DNA of 45,837 nt from positions 1 through 45,837 of the forward strand of contig USLO01000001.1 in assembly GCA_900555515.1 (NCBI GenBank), in the 5' to 3' direction. The translations under genes were made by a program, and so were the position numbers. Below the pieces are notes generated by a model, which worked only from the letters and a program-made list of their open reading frames with translations, searched no databases and was not told the origin of the DNA. This document shows positions 8,436 to 16,582 of this stretch, one piece after another. Origin of the DNA: an uncultured Collinsella sp. (lineage in GTDB: Bacteria; Actinomycetota; Coriobacteriia; Coriobacteriales; Coriobacteriaceae). The first letter of the stretch is position 1. Each line of letters starts with the position of its first letter.

Positions 8436-8500
8436 GTTGCGGTGAAATACGGACCGTTTAAAGGCCTAGGGTGGCACAACAGTCCGTATTTCACCGCAAC
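8436..8500. repeat. 65-bp palindromic repeat unit
   Basis: Perfect 19-base arms, GTTGCGGTGAAATACGGAC at 8436-8454 and its reverse complement at 8482-8500, enclose a 27-base loop. A second copy with the same dimensions lies at 43682-43746. It sits between csoR and copZ. Confidence 0.88.
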
Positions 8501-8527
8501 TTCTGAGGATTGAGTAGGCGGCGTCTG

Positions 8528-8749
8528 CTACGCGGCGGTCACGGATAGGGCGTGGAACTTCTCGCCGGCGCCCTCGACGGCGGCAGCGAGCTGCTCGGCG
8601 GTCACGGTGTCGGCGCACTCCACCTGGACGGTCTGGGTCTCGTGATCGGCGTCGGCGTCGGTCACGCCGGCAACGTTGAGCAGTGCCGTCTCGACGGTGG
8701 CGTCGCAATGGCCGCACATGAGGCCGGAAGTCTTGATTGTGTAACGCAT
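8528..8749 (-). CDS. copZ: Copper chaperone, single HMA domain
   Basis: 73 aa, the normal length for CopZ. The metal-binding motif GLMCGHC (MxCxxC) near residues 9-15 is intact, within the beta-alpha-beta-beta-alpha-beta ferredoxin-like fold of heavy-metal-associated domains. It carries Cu(I) in the cytoplasm and hands it to the N-terminal domain of CopA. AAGGAG lies 7 bases upstream of the ATG. It is 152 bases downstream of copA on the same strand and upstream of csoR, as in many copper operons. Confidence 0.92.
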   Translation of the reverse strand: MRYTIKTSGLMCGHCDATVETALLNVAGVTDADADHETQTVQVECADTVTAEQLAAAVEGAGEKFHALSVTAA

Positions 8750-8822
8750 GGGTGTACTCCTTATCGATTGAGAATATCTGACAGTTTAGTCGTGAACAGC
8801 GTCATCTTAAAGGTGCGCTGAG

Positions 8823-8900
8823 GTGCCCGAGATTGCCCCGAAAGAGGAGCGAAGCGTACTTGGGTACGCGAGCGACGGTTTGAGGGGCAAGGTCGGGTGC
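8823..8900. repeat. Long imperfect hairpin between copA and copZ
   Basis: Outer arms 8823-8839 and 8884-8900 pair at 13 of 17 positions; the centre is a perfect GCGTAC/GTACGC stem with a 4-base loop (8854-8869). There is no T-run on the minus strand. It could be a dispersed repeat, a processing site or an attenuator that lowers copZ-csoR relative to copA. Confidence 0.6.
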
Positions 8901-8901
8901 T

Positions 8902-11244
8902 TCAGCGCGCCGTCTTGGGCTTAAAGGATTTCAGGCGCAGTGCATTGGACACGACGCACACGCTCGACAGGCTCATGGCTGCGGCGCCAAACATCGGCGA
9001 GAGCTGCCATCCGGTGAGCGGGAAGAACACGCCCGCCGCCAGCGGAATGCCGATGCCGTTGTAGAACAGCGCCCAGAACAGGTCCTGCTTGATGTTGCGG
9101 ATCGTGGCGCGCGAAAGCTCGATGGCCCGCGCAACATCCATGAGGTCACTGCGCATGAGCACCACATCTGCCCCTTCCTTGGCGATGTCGGCACCGGTAC
9201 CGATCGCAAGGCCCACGTCGGCGCGCGCTAGGGCGGGGGAGTCGTTGATGCCGTCGCCCACCATGACGACCTTGCCGCCCGCATCCTGCAGTTCGCGCAC
9301 GTGGCGTTCCTTGTCGGCGGGCAGGACGTCGGCGATAACCTGTTCGCTGCTCAGTCCCACGCGGCGGGCGATGGCCTCGGCCGTCACGCGGTTGTCGCCG
9401 GTGAGCATGCGCACATCGACGCCGAGCTTGCGGAGCGCGGCGATTGCCTCGGCACTCGTTTCTTTTACCTCGTCAGCCACGGCGATGGTACCGACGAGCT
9501 CGCCGTTCTTGGCAAAGAACAGCGGCGTCTTGCCCTCGGCGGCAAATTGCTCGGAAAGACCCGCGGGCACGGTAACGCCCAGCTCGTCCATCAGACGCAC
9601 ATTACCAGCGGCAATGGCGTTCTGCCCCTCGCGTGCCGTAACGCCTCGCCCGGGCACGGCGGCAAAGTCCTCGACCATGCGTGCGACGATTCCGCGCGCC
9701 TCGCACTCGGCCATAATCGCCTCGGCCAGCGGGTGCTCGCTTGAGCGCTCCAGCGCAGCGGCCAGCTTGAGCAGCGCCTTTTCGCCCATGGCGGGCGAGC
9801 CGTCGGCGCGCGTGGCTACCACGATATCGGTCACGGCAGGCTTGCCGCGGGTGACCGTACCCGTCTTATCGAGCACTACGGTGCCCACGCTGCGCAGGTT
9901 CTCCAGCGCCTCGGCGCTCTTAAACAGAATGCCCATCTCGGCGCCCTTGCCGGTGCCGACCATAATGGCGACGGGCGTGGCCAGGCCCAGCGCGCACGGG
10001 CAGCTGATCACCAGCACGGCGACGGCGGAGGTAAGCGCTTCGTTGATGCTTCCGGTCAGCGCCATCCACGCCACAAAAGTTACGGCAGAGATTACAAACA
10101 CCACGGGCACGAACACACCGGCGACCTTGTCGGCCAGGCGGGCGATGGGCGCCTTGGTGGCGTTGGCGTCCTCGACAAGCTGGATGATTTTGGCGAGCGA
10201 CGTGTCGGCGCCCACGCGCGTGGCACGGAAGGTAAACGAACCGGTGCGGTTGACGGTGGCGGCGTTGACGGTGTCGCCGGCGGTCTTTTCCACGGGGATG
10301 GACTCGCCGGTGAGCGCACTCTCGTCCACGGCCGAGCTGCCCTCGAGCACCACGCCGTCAACGGGGATGGACTCGCCGGGGCGCACACGCAGCACCTGGC
10401 CGGGCAGAATGGCATCGACGTCGACGGTGGCCTCGATACCGTCCTCGGCCACGACGGTCGCGGTCTTGGGTGCTAAGTCGATGAGCGCCTCGATGGCGCC
10501 GCCGGTCTTAGACTTGCTGCGCGTCTCGAGGTATTTGCCCACGGTGACCAGCGACAGGATCGTGCCGGCGCTCTCAAAATACAGGTTGTCCATGCTCGTC
10601 ATCATGGCCTCGTGCACCTGACCTGCGGCTAGCTGGTCGGCCATGATAAACATGGCGTAGAGCGACCAGGCGATGGAGGCGGTGGCGCCGACGGCGATGA
10701 GGGCGTCCATGGTGGGCGCGCCGTGCGCGAGCGATTTAAACCCGTTGATAAAGTATGCGTCGTTGACGTAGACGATGGGGGTGAGCAGGACGAGCTCGGT
10801 GAGCGCGAGCGTCATGCTGTGGGTGTGGTCGGTGAAGACGCCGGGCAGTGGCCAGCCGAGCATATGCCCCATGCCTATGTAGAACAGCGGGATGAGGAAG
10901 ATGATCGAGATGATGAGGCGGGTGCGCATGGCGGAGGCGGCGGCCTCCAGCTTTTTGGTGGGCGACTCCATATGGGCGGCGCCGGACCTGGCCTGCGAGC
11001 TGCCGCTTGAGCCGGCGGCACCGGTGCCCGCATCGACGGGCGAGGCCGAGTAGCCGGCACGGTCGACGGCGGTGCAGATATCGTCGGGGGAGACCTGCGC
11101 GGGGTCATAGTCGACCATCATGGAACCGGCGAGCAGGTTGACCGCGACGCTCTTGACGCCGTCGAGCTTGCTCACGGCGCGGTCCACATGCGCCTGGCAG
11201 GCGGCGCATGTCATGCCGCCCACGTCGAACTTATCTTGAGCCAT
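8902..11244 (-). CDS. copA: Copper-exporting P1B-type ATPase
   Basis: 780 aa inner-membrane pump that exports Cu(I) at the cost of ATP. In order: an N-terminal HMA domain with GGMTCAAC (C13, C16), a low-complexity linker, paired membrane helices from about residue 109, the actuator motif TGES, the transport-site CPC in VISCPCALG (C415, C417), the phosphorylation loop DKTGT (D459), the nucleotide-binding domain with SSEHPLAEAI, the hinge GDGINDSPAL, and two final membrane helices with the P1B asparagine/tyrosine and MxxSS signatures (FYNGIGIPLAAG; MSLSSVCVV). AAAGGAG precedes the ATG. A CsoR-type operator lies in its promoter. The CPC motif and partners point to Cu(I) rather than Zn or Cd. Confidence 0.96.
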   Translation of the reverse strand: MAQDKFDVGGMTCAACQAHVDRAVSKLDGVKSVAVNLLAGSMMVDYDPAQVSPDDICTAVDRAGYSASPVDAGTGAAGSSGSSQARSGAAHMESPTKKLEAAASAMRTRLIISIIFLIPLFYIGMGHMLGWPLPGVFTDHTHSMTLALTELVLLTPIVYVNDAYFINGFKSLAHGAPTMDALIAVGATASIAWSLYAMFIMADQLAAGQVHEAMMTSMDNLYFESAGTILSLVTVGKYLETRSKSKTGGAIEALIDLAPKTATVVAEDGIEATVDVDAILPGQVLRVRPGESIPVDGVVLEGSSAVDESALTGESIPVEKTAGDTVNAATVNRTGSFTFRATRVGADTSLAKIIQLVEDANATKAPIARLADKVAGVFVPVVFVISAVTFVAWMALTGSINEALTSAVAVLVISCPCALGLATPVAIMVGTGKGAEMGILFKSAEALENLRSVGTVVLDKTGTVTRGKPAVTDIVVATRADGSPAMGEKALLKLAAALERSSEHPLAEAIMAECEARGIVARMVEDFAAVPGRGVTAREGQNAIAAGNVRLMDELGVTVPAGLSEQFAAEGKTPLFFAKNGELVGTIAVADEVKETSAEAIAALRKLGVDVRMLTGDNRVTAEAIARRVGLSSEQVIADVLPADKERHVRELQDAGGKVVMVGDGINDSPALARADVGLAIGTGADIAKEGADVVLMRSDLMDVARAIELSRATIRNIKQDLFWALFYNGIGIPLAAGVFFPLTGWQLSPMFGAAAMSLSSVCVVSNALRLKSFKPKTAR

Positions 11245-11291
11245 GGCTGCTCCTTTCCGTGGTTCGGTGTTGGAATTGTTAACCTGCCGAT

Positions 11292-11322
11292 ACTATACAC
11301 CCATACCCCCTGGGGGTGTCCA
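11292..11322 (-). promoter_or_regulatory. copA promoter with CsoR-type operator in the spacer
   Basis: On the minus strand TGGACA (11317-11322) and TATAGT (11292-11297) are separated by 19 bases. The spacer holds the palindrome ACCCCCTGGGGGT (about 11304-11317), of the C-tract/G-tract type bound by CsoR repressors. The -10 box is 48 bases from the copA ATG. The long spacer recalls MerR-type promoters, but no MerR gene is present and the adjacent csoR is the simpler partner. Confidence 0.75.
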
Positions 11323-11396
11323 GTACAGAAAGAAATGTATGACATTTCGTTACAGATGAGGGTGGTTGGTTGGCCGATGAACCGTCCCAACCAATC

Positions 11397-11775
11397 ATCT
11401 CAATCTGTAACATCTGGACCGGTTTTTGAACCATAGTTGTTACAGATTTAGACGAACTGTTGAGTGACAGTCCAAACGTCTCGATTTGTAACAACTAGAC
11501 CCCGTTTTACCGAGTATTTGTTACAGATTAAGACAAACAGTTGGCAGGAAACTCAATGTCTCAATCTGTAACATCTAGCAGCAAATATGACCTCTAACTG
11601 TTACAGATCGAGACAGAGCGCCTGCGGTCAACTCAAATGTCTTGATCTGTAACATCTAGAGAGGTTTTTGACCCCTTACTGTTACAGATTGAGATGTTGT
11701 CTCGCGGGGTTGGGGTTTGTCTCGTTCTGTAACATCTAGACCTGTATCTGCCGAGCTAGTGTTACAGATCGAGAC
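11397..11775. repeat. Array of five 57-bp palindromic repeat units
   Basis: Units 11397-11453, 11478-11534, 11558-11614, 11639-11695 and 11719-11775, all 57 bases, with starts 81, 80, 81 and 80 apart. A decayed right half-site (GTTACAGATGAG) lies at 11349-11360. Cores are variable but begin mostly with ATCTAG. The array fills the gap between the copA promoter and the stop codon of the kinase gene at 11818; nothing else is seen there. Confidence 0.92.
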
Positions 11776-11817
11776 AATTGCCGGGGTGGGATCCCGTCAC
11801 GGCAAGACTCCCGCCGC

Positions 11818-13902
11818 CTAGATACAGAATCCGGGGATCACGCAGGTTCGCTTGTTTGGCTTTTCCGCAGGCGTTGCGTACGTAAAGACGTCGCCGTCGT
11901 GTCCCACGCGATTCAAATAGAGTGCGCCTTCGCTCTCTGATGTGTCGGGGCTCACTGTGCGCTCCCACCAACAGGTGTCCTTGTCCTTCCACTGGCGGAC
12001 CATCGTCTCGTTCGTGGAATACGGGCTCACCTTGAGCTCGCGGAAGAGCTGATACTCCTTGCCCTCGCCGTTATAGATGTCTGCCAGGTAGTGATAGCCC
12101 TCGGCAAACGAATCGGGCGGTTGCACTCCGCACAGTTCGACCATGGCGGGCAGCCAAAGGGTTGCGGGCAACTCGCTCAGACACGATGCACTGTTGGCGG
12201 CGCCCACATTGTTCGAGACCTTCTTGACCCCTTTAATGAGCGCGCGCAACTCGTTGGGCAGCAGCTTAAGGCCGTCGTCGTCGAGCCATTCCCGCAGCTC
12301 GCAATCTGCCCAGCCGGCGCTCGGCGGTTCAGCCGCAGCGTCGCGCTCGGCAATGCCGGCGTCGAACATAAACGTTAACCCTGCCTTGCCCGTACCGTCT
12401 AGAAGCTCGTCGTGGCGGATGCCCACGAGCTGCGCGCCAACCTGCAGTCCGTTGGTGAGCGTGACACGCTTGGTGCACGGATAGGGGATATGCCCATCGG
12501 CATCGAGCAGATGATAGCGCTTGGCAATCTCGCGTGCCTCGCTACGGGTCTCGGCGGCCTTAATCTTGAGCGAAATCTCCTGCAGCTGATCCCAAGTGTA
12601 GTCGTCAAGCGTACCGCGGATACCGTCCAGGTAGTCGGGGATGCCAAAGCCATGGGTCGCCGCTCCAATGACGCTGAGCCCCGCAACGGCTGCGACAACG
12701 CCACCGATAATAAAGCGGCGGCGGGTCATGGCATCGTGCCGGGCCTGCTCCAGAATCTCTCGCGCTCGCTCGCCGGCGACGTCGACCTTAAGGTGCGTGC
12801 CGGAATCGATTTCAATTGCGGCCTCGTCTCCTATGCCCTCGCGGCCCTCAGATTCGGCATCGGTGAGGTATGCCGAGAGCACCTCGAGCATCTGCTGCTC
12901 GGTGGGACGATCGCACTGCTCGACTGAGAGACCCTTCATGATGATCTTGACGAGCGCTTCATCGCCCTCGCAGCGCGGCTCGAGCGGCACCGGCTTGGTC
13001 TTGGTCTTTACGAGATAGAACGAGCCGGTTGCAGCGGCGTCCGTCGACTCAAAGTCAAACGGTTTGCGACCGCTGTAGAGCTGGTACAGAATGCTCGAAA
13101 GCGCATAGACGTCGATTGCCGGCGAACGGCGAAGGGCCGCGATGCCTTCGATATCCTGCGTGAGCATCTCGGGCGCGGCGTATGCGGGCGTGGCAAAACG
13201 CCAGATGTCGGCGCGCCGGGTGATCGTGTCGTCGCCGAGAGCCATGGTCGCGGAGCCCATGTCGATGAGGCAGGGGTCAAAGGAGCAATCGGCAATCTGC
13301 TGCTCGAGCGTTCGGCTGGTGGTGCGGAACATGATATTGGCAGGCGACAGGTCGCGATGGATGACCGGATTCACGAGGCCTTGGGTCATCAGGAGTGCGC
13401 GAAGCACGGCGTTTCCGACGGCGGCGACCATCTGGGTGGTCAGCCCGCCCGAGGCATCGTGCGGAAGCAGGGGCAGCGCCTGCTTGAGTGAGGTGCCCTC
13501 GACCCACTCCATGAGGATGAGCGGGTCATCCTCACAAGAGCCGTAGCCATAGACGCGCGGAAATCCGCGCAGGTGCGAGACGGTGCACAGATGACGGTAC
13601 TCCTCGAACAACGCGGCGGTGTTGGCCAGGTGAGCGGCCGATTGCTCGGCGGAGCGGTCGGGGGCAGCGGGGGAAAGGATGGCGTTGTCCTTGAGTAGCT
13701 TGACGGCAAAGACCTCGCCGCCCGTGTTGGTCGCGCGCAGCACGTGCCCGATGTTGCCGTTGTCGCGGTGGGTTGTCTGGAGAATAAGCGTCATAAACCG
13801 ACGCTTGGCGTCGTCCTCGGCACTGGGGTCGACTGCCACGGCGGTATCGAACGTATCGAGACGGATGAGTTTGTCGCCATAGGCGCTATCGGTAGTATCC
13901 AT
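11818..13902 (-). CDS. Membrane-anchored Ser/Thr protein kinase with DUF6273-like C-terminal domain
   Basis: 694 aa from ATG 13902, preceded by AAAGGAA; upstream in-frame codons lack a ribosome site. Kinase domain about residues 35-370: K68 in FAVKLLKD, catalytic loop HRDLSPANIMF (H182, D184) and metal loop DMG (LIDMGSATMAL) in place of DFG, then TPAYAAPEML. One membrane helix follows (FIIGGVVAAVAGLSVIGAA, after RRR), so the kinase faces the cytoplasm. The C-terminal part ends in WLPAMVELCG, KDKDTCWWERTVSP and CVIPGFCI, the pattern of DUF6273 domains. It would lie outside the membrane as a possible sensor. It is downstream of the FHA gene on the same strand, separated by a terminator and a hairpin. 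Its kinase is most like the one at 16583. Confidence 0.87.
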   Translation of the reverse strand: MDTTDSAYGDKLIRLDTFDTAVAVDPSAEDDAKRRFMTLILQTTHRDNGNIGHVLRATNTGGEVFAVKLLKDNAILSPAAPDRSAEQSAAHLANTAALFEEYRHLCTVSHLRGFPRVYGYGSCEDDPLILMEWVEGTSLKQALPLLPHDASGGLTTQMVAAVGNAVLRALLMTQGLVNPVIHRDLSPANIMFRTTSRTLEQQIADCSFDPCLIDMGSATMALGDDTITRRADIWRFATPAYAAPEMLTQDIEGIAALRRSPAIDVYALSSILYQLYSGRKPFDFESTDAAATGSFYLVKTKTKPVPLEPRCEGDEALVKIIMKGLSVEQCDRPTEQQMLEVLSAYLTDAESEGREGIGDEAAIEIDSGTHLKVDVAGERAREILEQARHDAMTRRRFIIGGVVAAVAGLSVIGAATHGFGIPDYLDGIRGTLDDYTWDQLQEISLKIKAAETRSEAREIAKRYHLLDADGHIPYPCTKRVTLTNGLQVGAQLVGIRHDELLDGTGKAGLTFMFDAGIAERDAAAEPPSAGWADCELREWLDDDGLKLLPNELRALIKGVKKVSNNVGAANSASCLSELPATLWLPAMVELCGVQPPDSFAEGYHYLADIYNGEGKEYQLFRELKVSPYSTNETMVRQWKDKDTCWWERTVSPDTSESEGALYLNRVGHDGDVFTYATPAEKPNKRTCVIPGFCI

Positions 13903-13935
13903 GGCGTTCCTTTGTCTGGCATGGGTTGCCGCGCG

Positions 13936-13994
13936 TATGCGCGAGCAGTGCGGATATCGGTAAGGTACCATGATAGCCGCACTGCTCGCGTATA
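13936..13994. repeat. Inverted repeat upstream of the kinase gene
   Basis: Arms 13936-13957 and 13973-13994 pair at 20 of 22 positions around a 15-base loop (arm core CGCGAGCAGTGCGG). It starts 34 bases upstream of the kinase ATG, where the leader would lie. No T-run, so an operator, leader structure or dispersed repeat are all possible. Confidence 0.6.
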
Positions 13995-14030
13995 CCGCTG
14001 AGTATTGTCGTTTACGACGCAGAGGGTAGA

Positions 14031-14071
14031 AGATGAAAGACGGACGGCGACCGTCTTTCGATCGCCGTCCG
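14031..14071 (-). terminator. Probable terminator after the FHA gene
   Basis: Reading leftwards, CGGACGGCGA and TCGCCGTCCG (14041-14071) form a 10-bp stem just past the TAG at 14074, followed by a pyrimidine-rich TCTTTCATCTTC. The weak T-tract makes this moderate. Confidence 0.6.
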
Positions 14072-14073
14072 CG

Positions 14074-15036
14074 CTAGTCCACAATGACAAGGAATGTCGT
14101 GTAGAGACCCAGATGGAGCCTGTCACTGTTTTCGATTTCCACCGGGGGATAGATCTTGCCGGGCTCGCGTTGGTCGCGCGGCGGCTCAATCACAATATCG
14201 CCGTCGCCCGCGCCCGATTCGAGCACTGTGCCGTTGGTCGACCCAAGGCCCTGGGCGTACCAGTGCCCACCCTCGAGCCAAATGCGGAGATGCTCGCGCG
14301 ATGCATCAGCGCCTACATCGGTGATGCTGGGCGAGGTTTTGGGCAGGGACCCAATTACCGTGCCGCGCGGGTCACGCGTAAGGGGGTGGATCTGCATGTC
14401 AACGCTGTTTCCGGCGTGCGTCCTAAGCAAGCCGAGGTTGGGAGCGACGGCGCGCGGTTGATCCAAGCTGCTCAAAAAACTACGGCCGACGGTGGTCTCG
14501 GTGGTGCCAAAATGCCCGCCAGTTTTGCTATCGCAAAAGCGCTCAACGGTCGCCACGCCCTGGACGGGATCGGCGAGCGCCCCCGTCGCCACAAAGAGCA
14601 TCAGGAAGAGCGTGCTCTTTTCGCGGGGGCTATGGTCATCGGAGCTGCGAATGCGCCCCAGGGCGTTGGCGTAGAGACGATTATCGAGGCCATACTCGGC
14701 GAGAATCGACATCATCGCTTGAGCCGCGGGACCGCTGTAATGGTCAGATAGCTCCTGGTAGGCACGCTCGCCACCGCCAAGCTTGTTACCGATAGCGGCG
14801 GCTAGGTTAAGCGTGGAGACAGTGAAGTCGTTGTAGATGCCCGGCGCGCACTGATCGGGCTCGCGGTGGACAATGTAGCGAGTGAGATACGAGCGGTTGG
14901 TAGAGCATTTGTCGAGCAGGGTACTGCCTGCATACGAATCGCCGTTAATGAGCATTCGCGCAATCTCGAGATGCTTGAGACCGCCGAACGATCGGATGTC
15001 GTTGTAGAGGACCGAGCACGGTGTTTCCGCCGCCAT
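14074..15036 (-). CDS. FHA-domain protein
   Basis: 320 aa from ATG 15036 with GGGGAGG 6 bases upstream; the longer frame to 15198 would run over the intergenic operator. Residues 1-220 are mostly helical and unrecognised. The C-terminal 100 residues are an FHA domain: GTVIGSL, the phosphothreonine-contact SREHLRI, and GSTNGTVL, with a final HLGLYTTFLVIV strand. FHA domains bind phosphothreonine peptides, so a substrate of one of the three nearby kinases is the likely partner. No membrane helix. It is divergent from the zinc-ribbon gene at 15217, and the space between holds a TGTTGCGCAACG box. Confidence 0.85.
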   Translation of the reverse strand: MAAETPCSVLYNDIRSFGGLKHLEIARMLINGDSYAGSTLLDKCSTNRSYLTRYIVHREPDQCAPGIYNDFTVSTLNLAAAIGNKLGGGERAYQELSDHYSGPAAQAMMSILAEYGLDNRLYANALGRIRSSDDHSPREKSTLFLMLFVATGALADPVQGVATVERFCDSKTGGHFGTTETTVGRSFLSSLDQPRAVAPNLGLLRTHAGNSVDMQIHPLTRDPRGTVIGSLPKTSPSITDVGADASREHLRIWLEGGHWYAQGLGSTNGTVLESGAGDGDIVIEPPRDQREPGKIYPPVEIENSDRLHLGLYTTFLVIVD

Positions 15037-15118
15037 GGCTGCCTCCCCAGATAACTTTAATGACGTACTGCAAACATGATAGGAAATGGCTACGTTCAAA
15101 GCGTACCGTCTCGAAAAA

Positions 15119-15130
15119 TGTTGCGCAACG
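15119..15130. promoter_or_regulatory. Island palindrome TGTTGCGCAACG
   Basis: One mismatch from the 12-bp palindrome TGTTGCGCAACA that recurs before other island operons. It lies 83 bases upstream of the FHA ATG (-) and 86 bases upstream of the zinc-ribbon ATG (+), in a good place to control both. The regulator is unknown and not encoded here as far as I can see. Confidence 0.7.
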
Positions 15131-15216
15131 CTTTGCATAACTGTTGAGACATTATAGGGCATATACGCCAAGTTACAGGATGGCTGCAAACGACACATTT
15201 TGAGAGGTTATGCCCT

Positions 15217-16461
15217 ATGGAATGCCCTTATTGCGGTGCATTATTGCCCGATGACGCTAGTTTTTGCCCTGAGTGTGGATCGCCTCTTGCCGCATCCTCG
15301 CCGACTACGTCCGTTCCCGAAGATCCCTATACTACGCCCCAGACCGTGTCACAGAGCCCTGCCTTTTCTTGGCGCGACGGCGAGGCCGCTACGGTGGCAA
15401 CGGTGGAGTTGCCTAAGGCGGATGCTGCCTCGAAAGCAGACGAGCAGCCGGTGACGGCACCCGGCGCGTCTGAGCCCGCTGTGCCCGAATCCGATTCGGA
15501 CGCCACGCGTGTAGTCGATCCCTTGTCAGACTTTGGCACTACGATCGAGGACGCGGAAACTGAGCCTGGCTACCATGCCGATTTTGGTCCTACGCCGCTC
15601 AGTGAGGAAGAGCAGCTCGAGCAGGATCGCGAGAGCCTCAAGACGGCCAAGGCCGAGTACAAGCTAGCACGCAAGCGCCTGGGTAAGTCGTATGCGCCCG
15701 CCATCGCCGCCGGCGTTATTGTCGTCGCCGCCTTGTGCGCGGGAACCGGCTGGGCGGGCTACTCATATGGTTTGGCTCATCCGCAAAATACGGAGCAGAT
15801 TCAAAAGCTCAAGAAGCAGCTTGAATCTTCCAAGGACGAACTCACAAAAACGCAAGACGAACTCAGTCAGACAAAGTCCGACCTTAAGGATGCTAAGGCG
15901 GAGCTCAAGACCGCAAGCAAGAACGGCGAGGACGCCAGCTCCGATGCCGAGGGCTCTTCCACGACGGGCAATGCGACCTCGTCGACCACTACGACCTCTG
16001 GTAGCACAGCGAAGCTCAACATCGATAAGCCCACGAGCTTCGCCAACACCACGTGGCGCGGGGCACTTAAGGAGACGGGCAACTCTTGGGGCCATACTTG
16101 CTACGGTGCGAGCAAAAACGACCTTGTGATCGTTTTTAAGAGCATCAGCGATTCTGGCGAAGCGGTCGCGGATATTTCCGCCACGCTGCATGCCCACGAT
16201 ACCTACAACGCCGAAAAAACCGTCGCCCAATCCGATGGTGACGACTATCGCACCTACACGGACGTCACCGGTACGTTTGTTAGAAACAAGGGCTTTGAGT
16301 TCTCGCTTCCCGTCGAGGAGGAGGACTGCGACCTGAAGGTGGCGGGTGTGCCCAAAAAGAAGAACGGCAAGTACTACCTGAATACCACAGTCGAATCGGG
16401 AGACGGCGCCGTTAACATGGGAACGCGCATTACGGATTCCTTTGAGCTTATGATTTCCTAG
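15217..16461 (+). CDS. Zinc-ribbon, single-pass membrane protein with coiled coil
   Basis: 414 aa. An N-terminal zinc ribbon (CPYCGALLPDDASFCPECG, residues 3-21) is followed by about 115 acidic, Pro/Ser-rich residues, a basic segment, one membrane helix (AIAAGVIVVAALCAGTGWAGYSYG, about 169-192), a heptad-type coiled coil (LKKQLESSKDELTKTQDELS, about 200-240), a Ser/Thr linker and a compact C-terminal beta-rich domain of about 145 residues (FANTTWRGALKE to DSFELMIS). The zinc ribbon faces the cytoplasm and the C-terminal domain lies outside. The same zinc-ribbon head is found in the FHA protein at 19545. I do not know the C-terminal domain family. Confidence 0.82.
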   Translation: MECPYCGALLPDDASFCPECGSPLAASSPTTSVPEDPYTTPQTVSQSPAFSWRDGEAATVATVELPKADAASKADEQPVTAPGASEPAVPESDSDATRVVDPLSDFGTTIEDAETEPGYHADFGPTPLSEEEQLEQDRESLKTAKAEYKLARKRLGKSYAPAIAAGVIVVAALCAGTGWAGYSYGLAHPQNTEQIQKLKKQLESSKDELTKTQDELSQTKSDLKDAKAELKTASKNGEDASSDAEGSSTTGNATSSTTTTSGSTAKLNIDKPTSFANTTWRGALKETGNSWGHTCYGASKNDLVIVFKSISDSGEAVADISATLHAHDTYNAEKTVAQSDGDDYRTYTDVTGTFVRNKGFEFSLPVEEEDCDLKVAGVPKKKNGKYYLNTTVESGDGAVNMGTRITDSFELMIS

Positions 16462-16496
16462 TACCTCGTATTGTCAGCGTGCGATGCATGGGGGGC

Positions 16497-16544
16497 GGTG
16501 GCGGGCGCGGCTTTATTGGGAGTTGCGCCCGCCACCGTATTTTG
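16497..16544. terminator. Terminator between convergent genes
   Basis: GGTGGCGGGCGC (16497-16508) and GCGCCCGCCACC (16525-16536) form a perfect 12-bp stem followed by GTATTTTG. It lies between the stop of the zinc-ribbon gene (+) and the stop of the kinase gene (-). Confidence 0.75.
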
Positions 16545-16582
16545 CATAGGGGTCTATGAACTGACCTTGGTATTGGCGCCGG

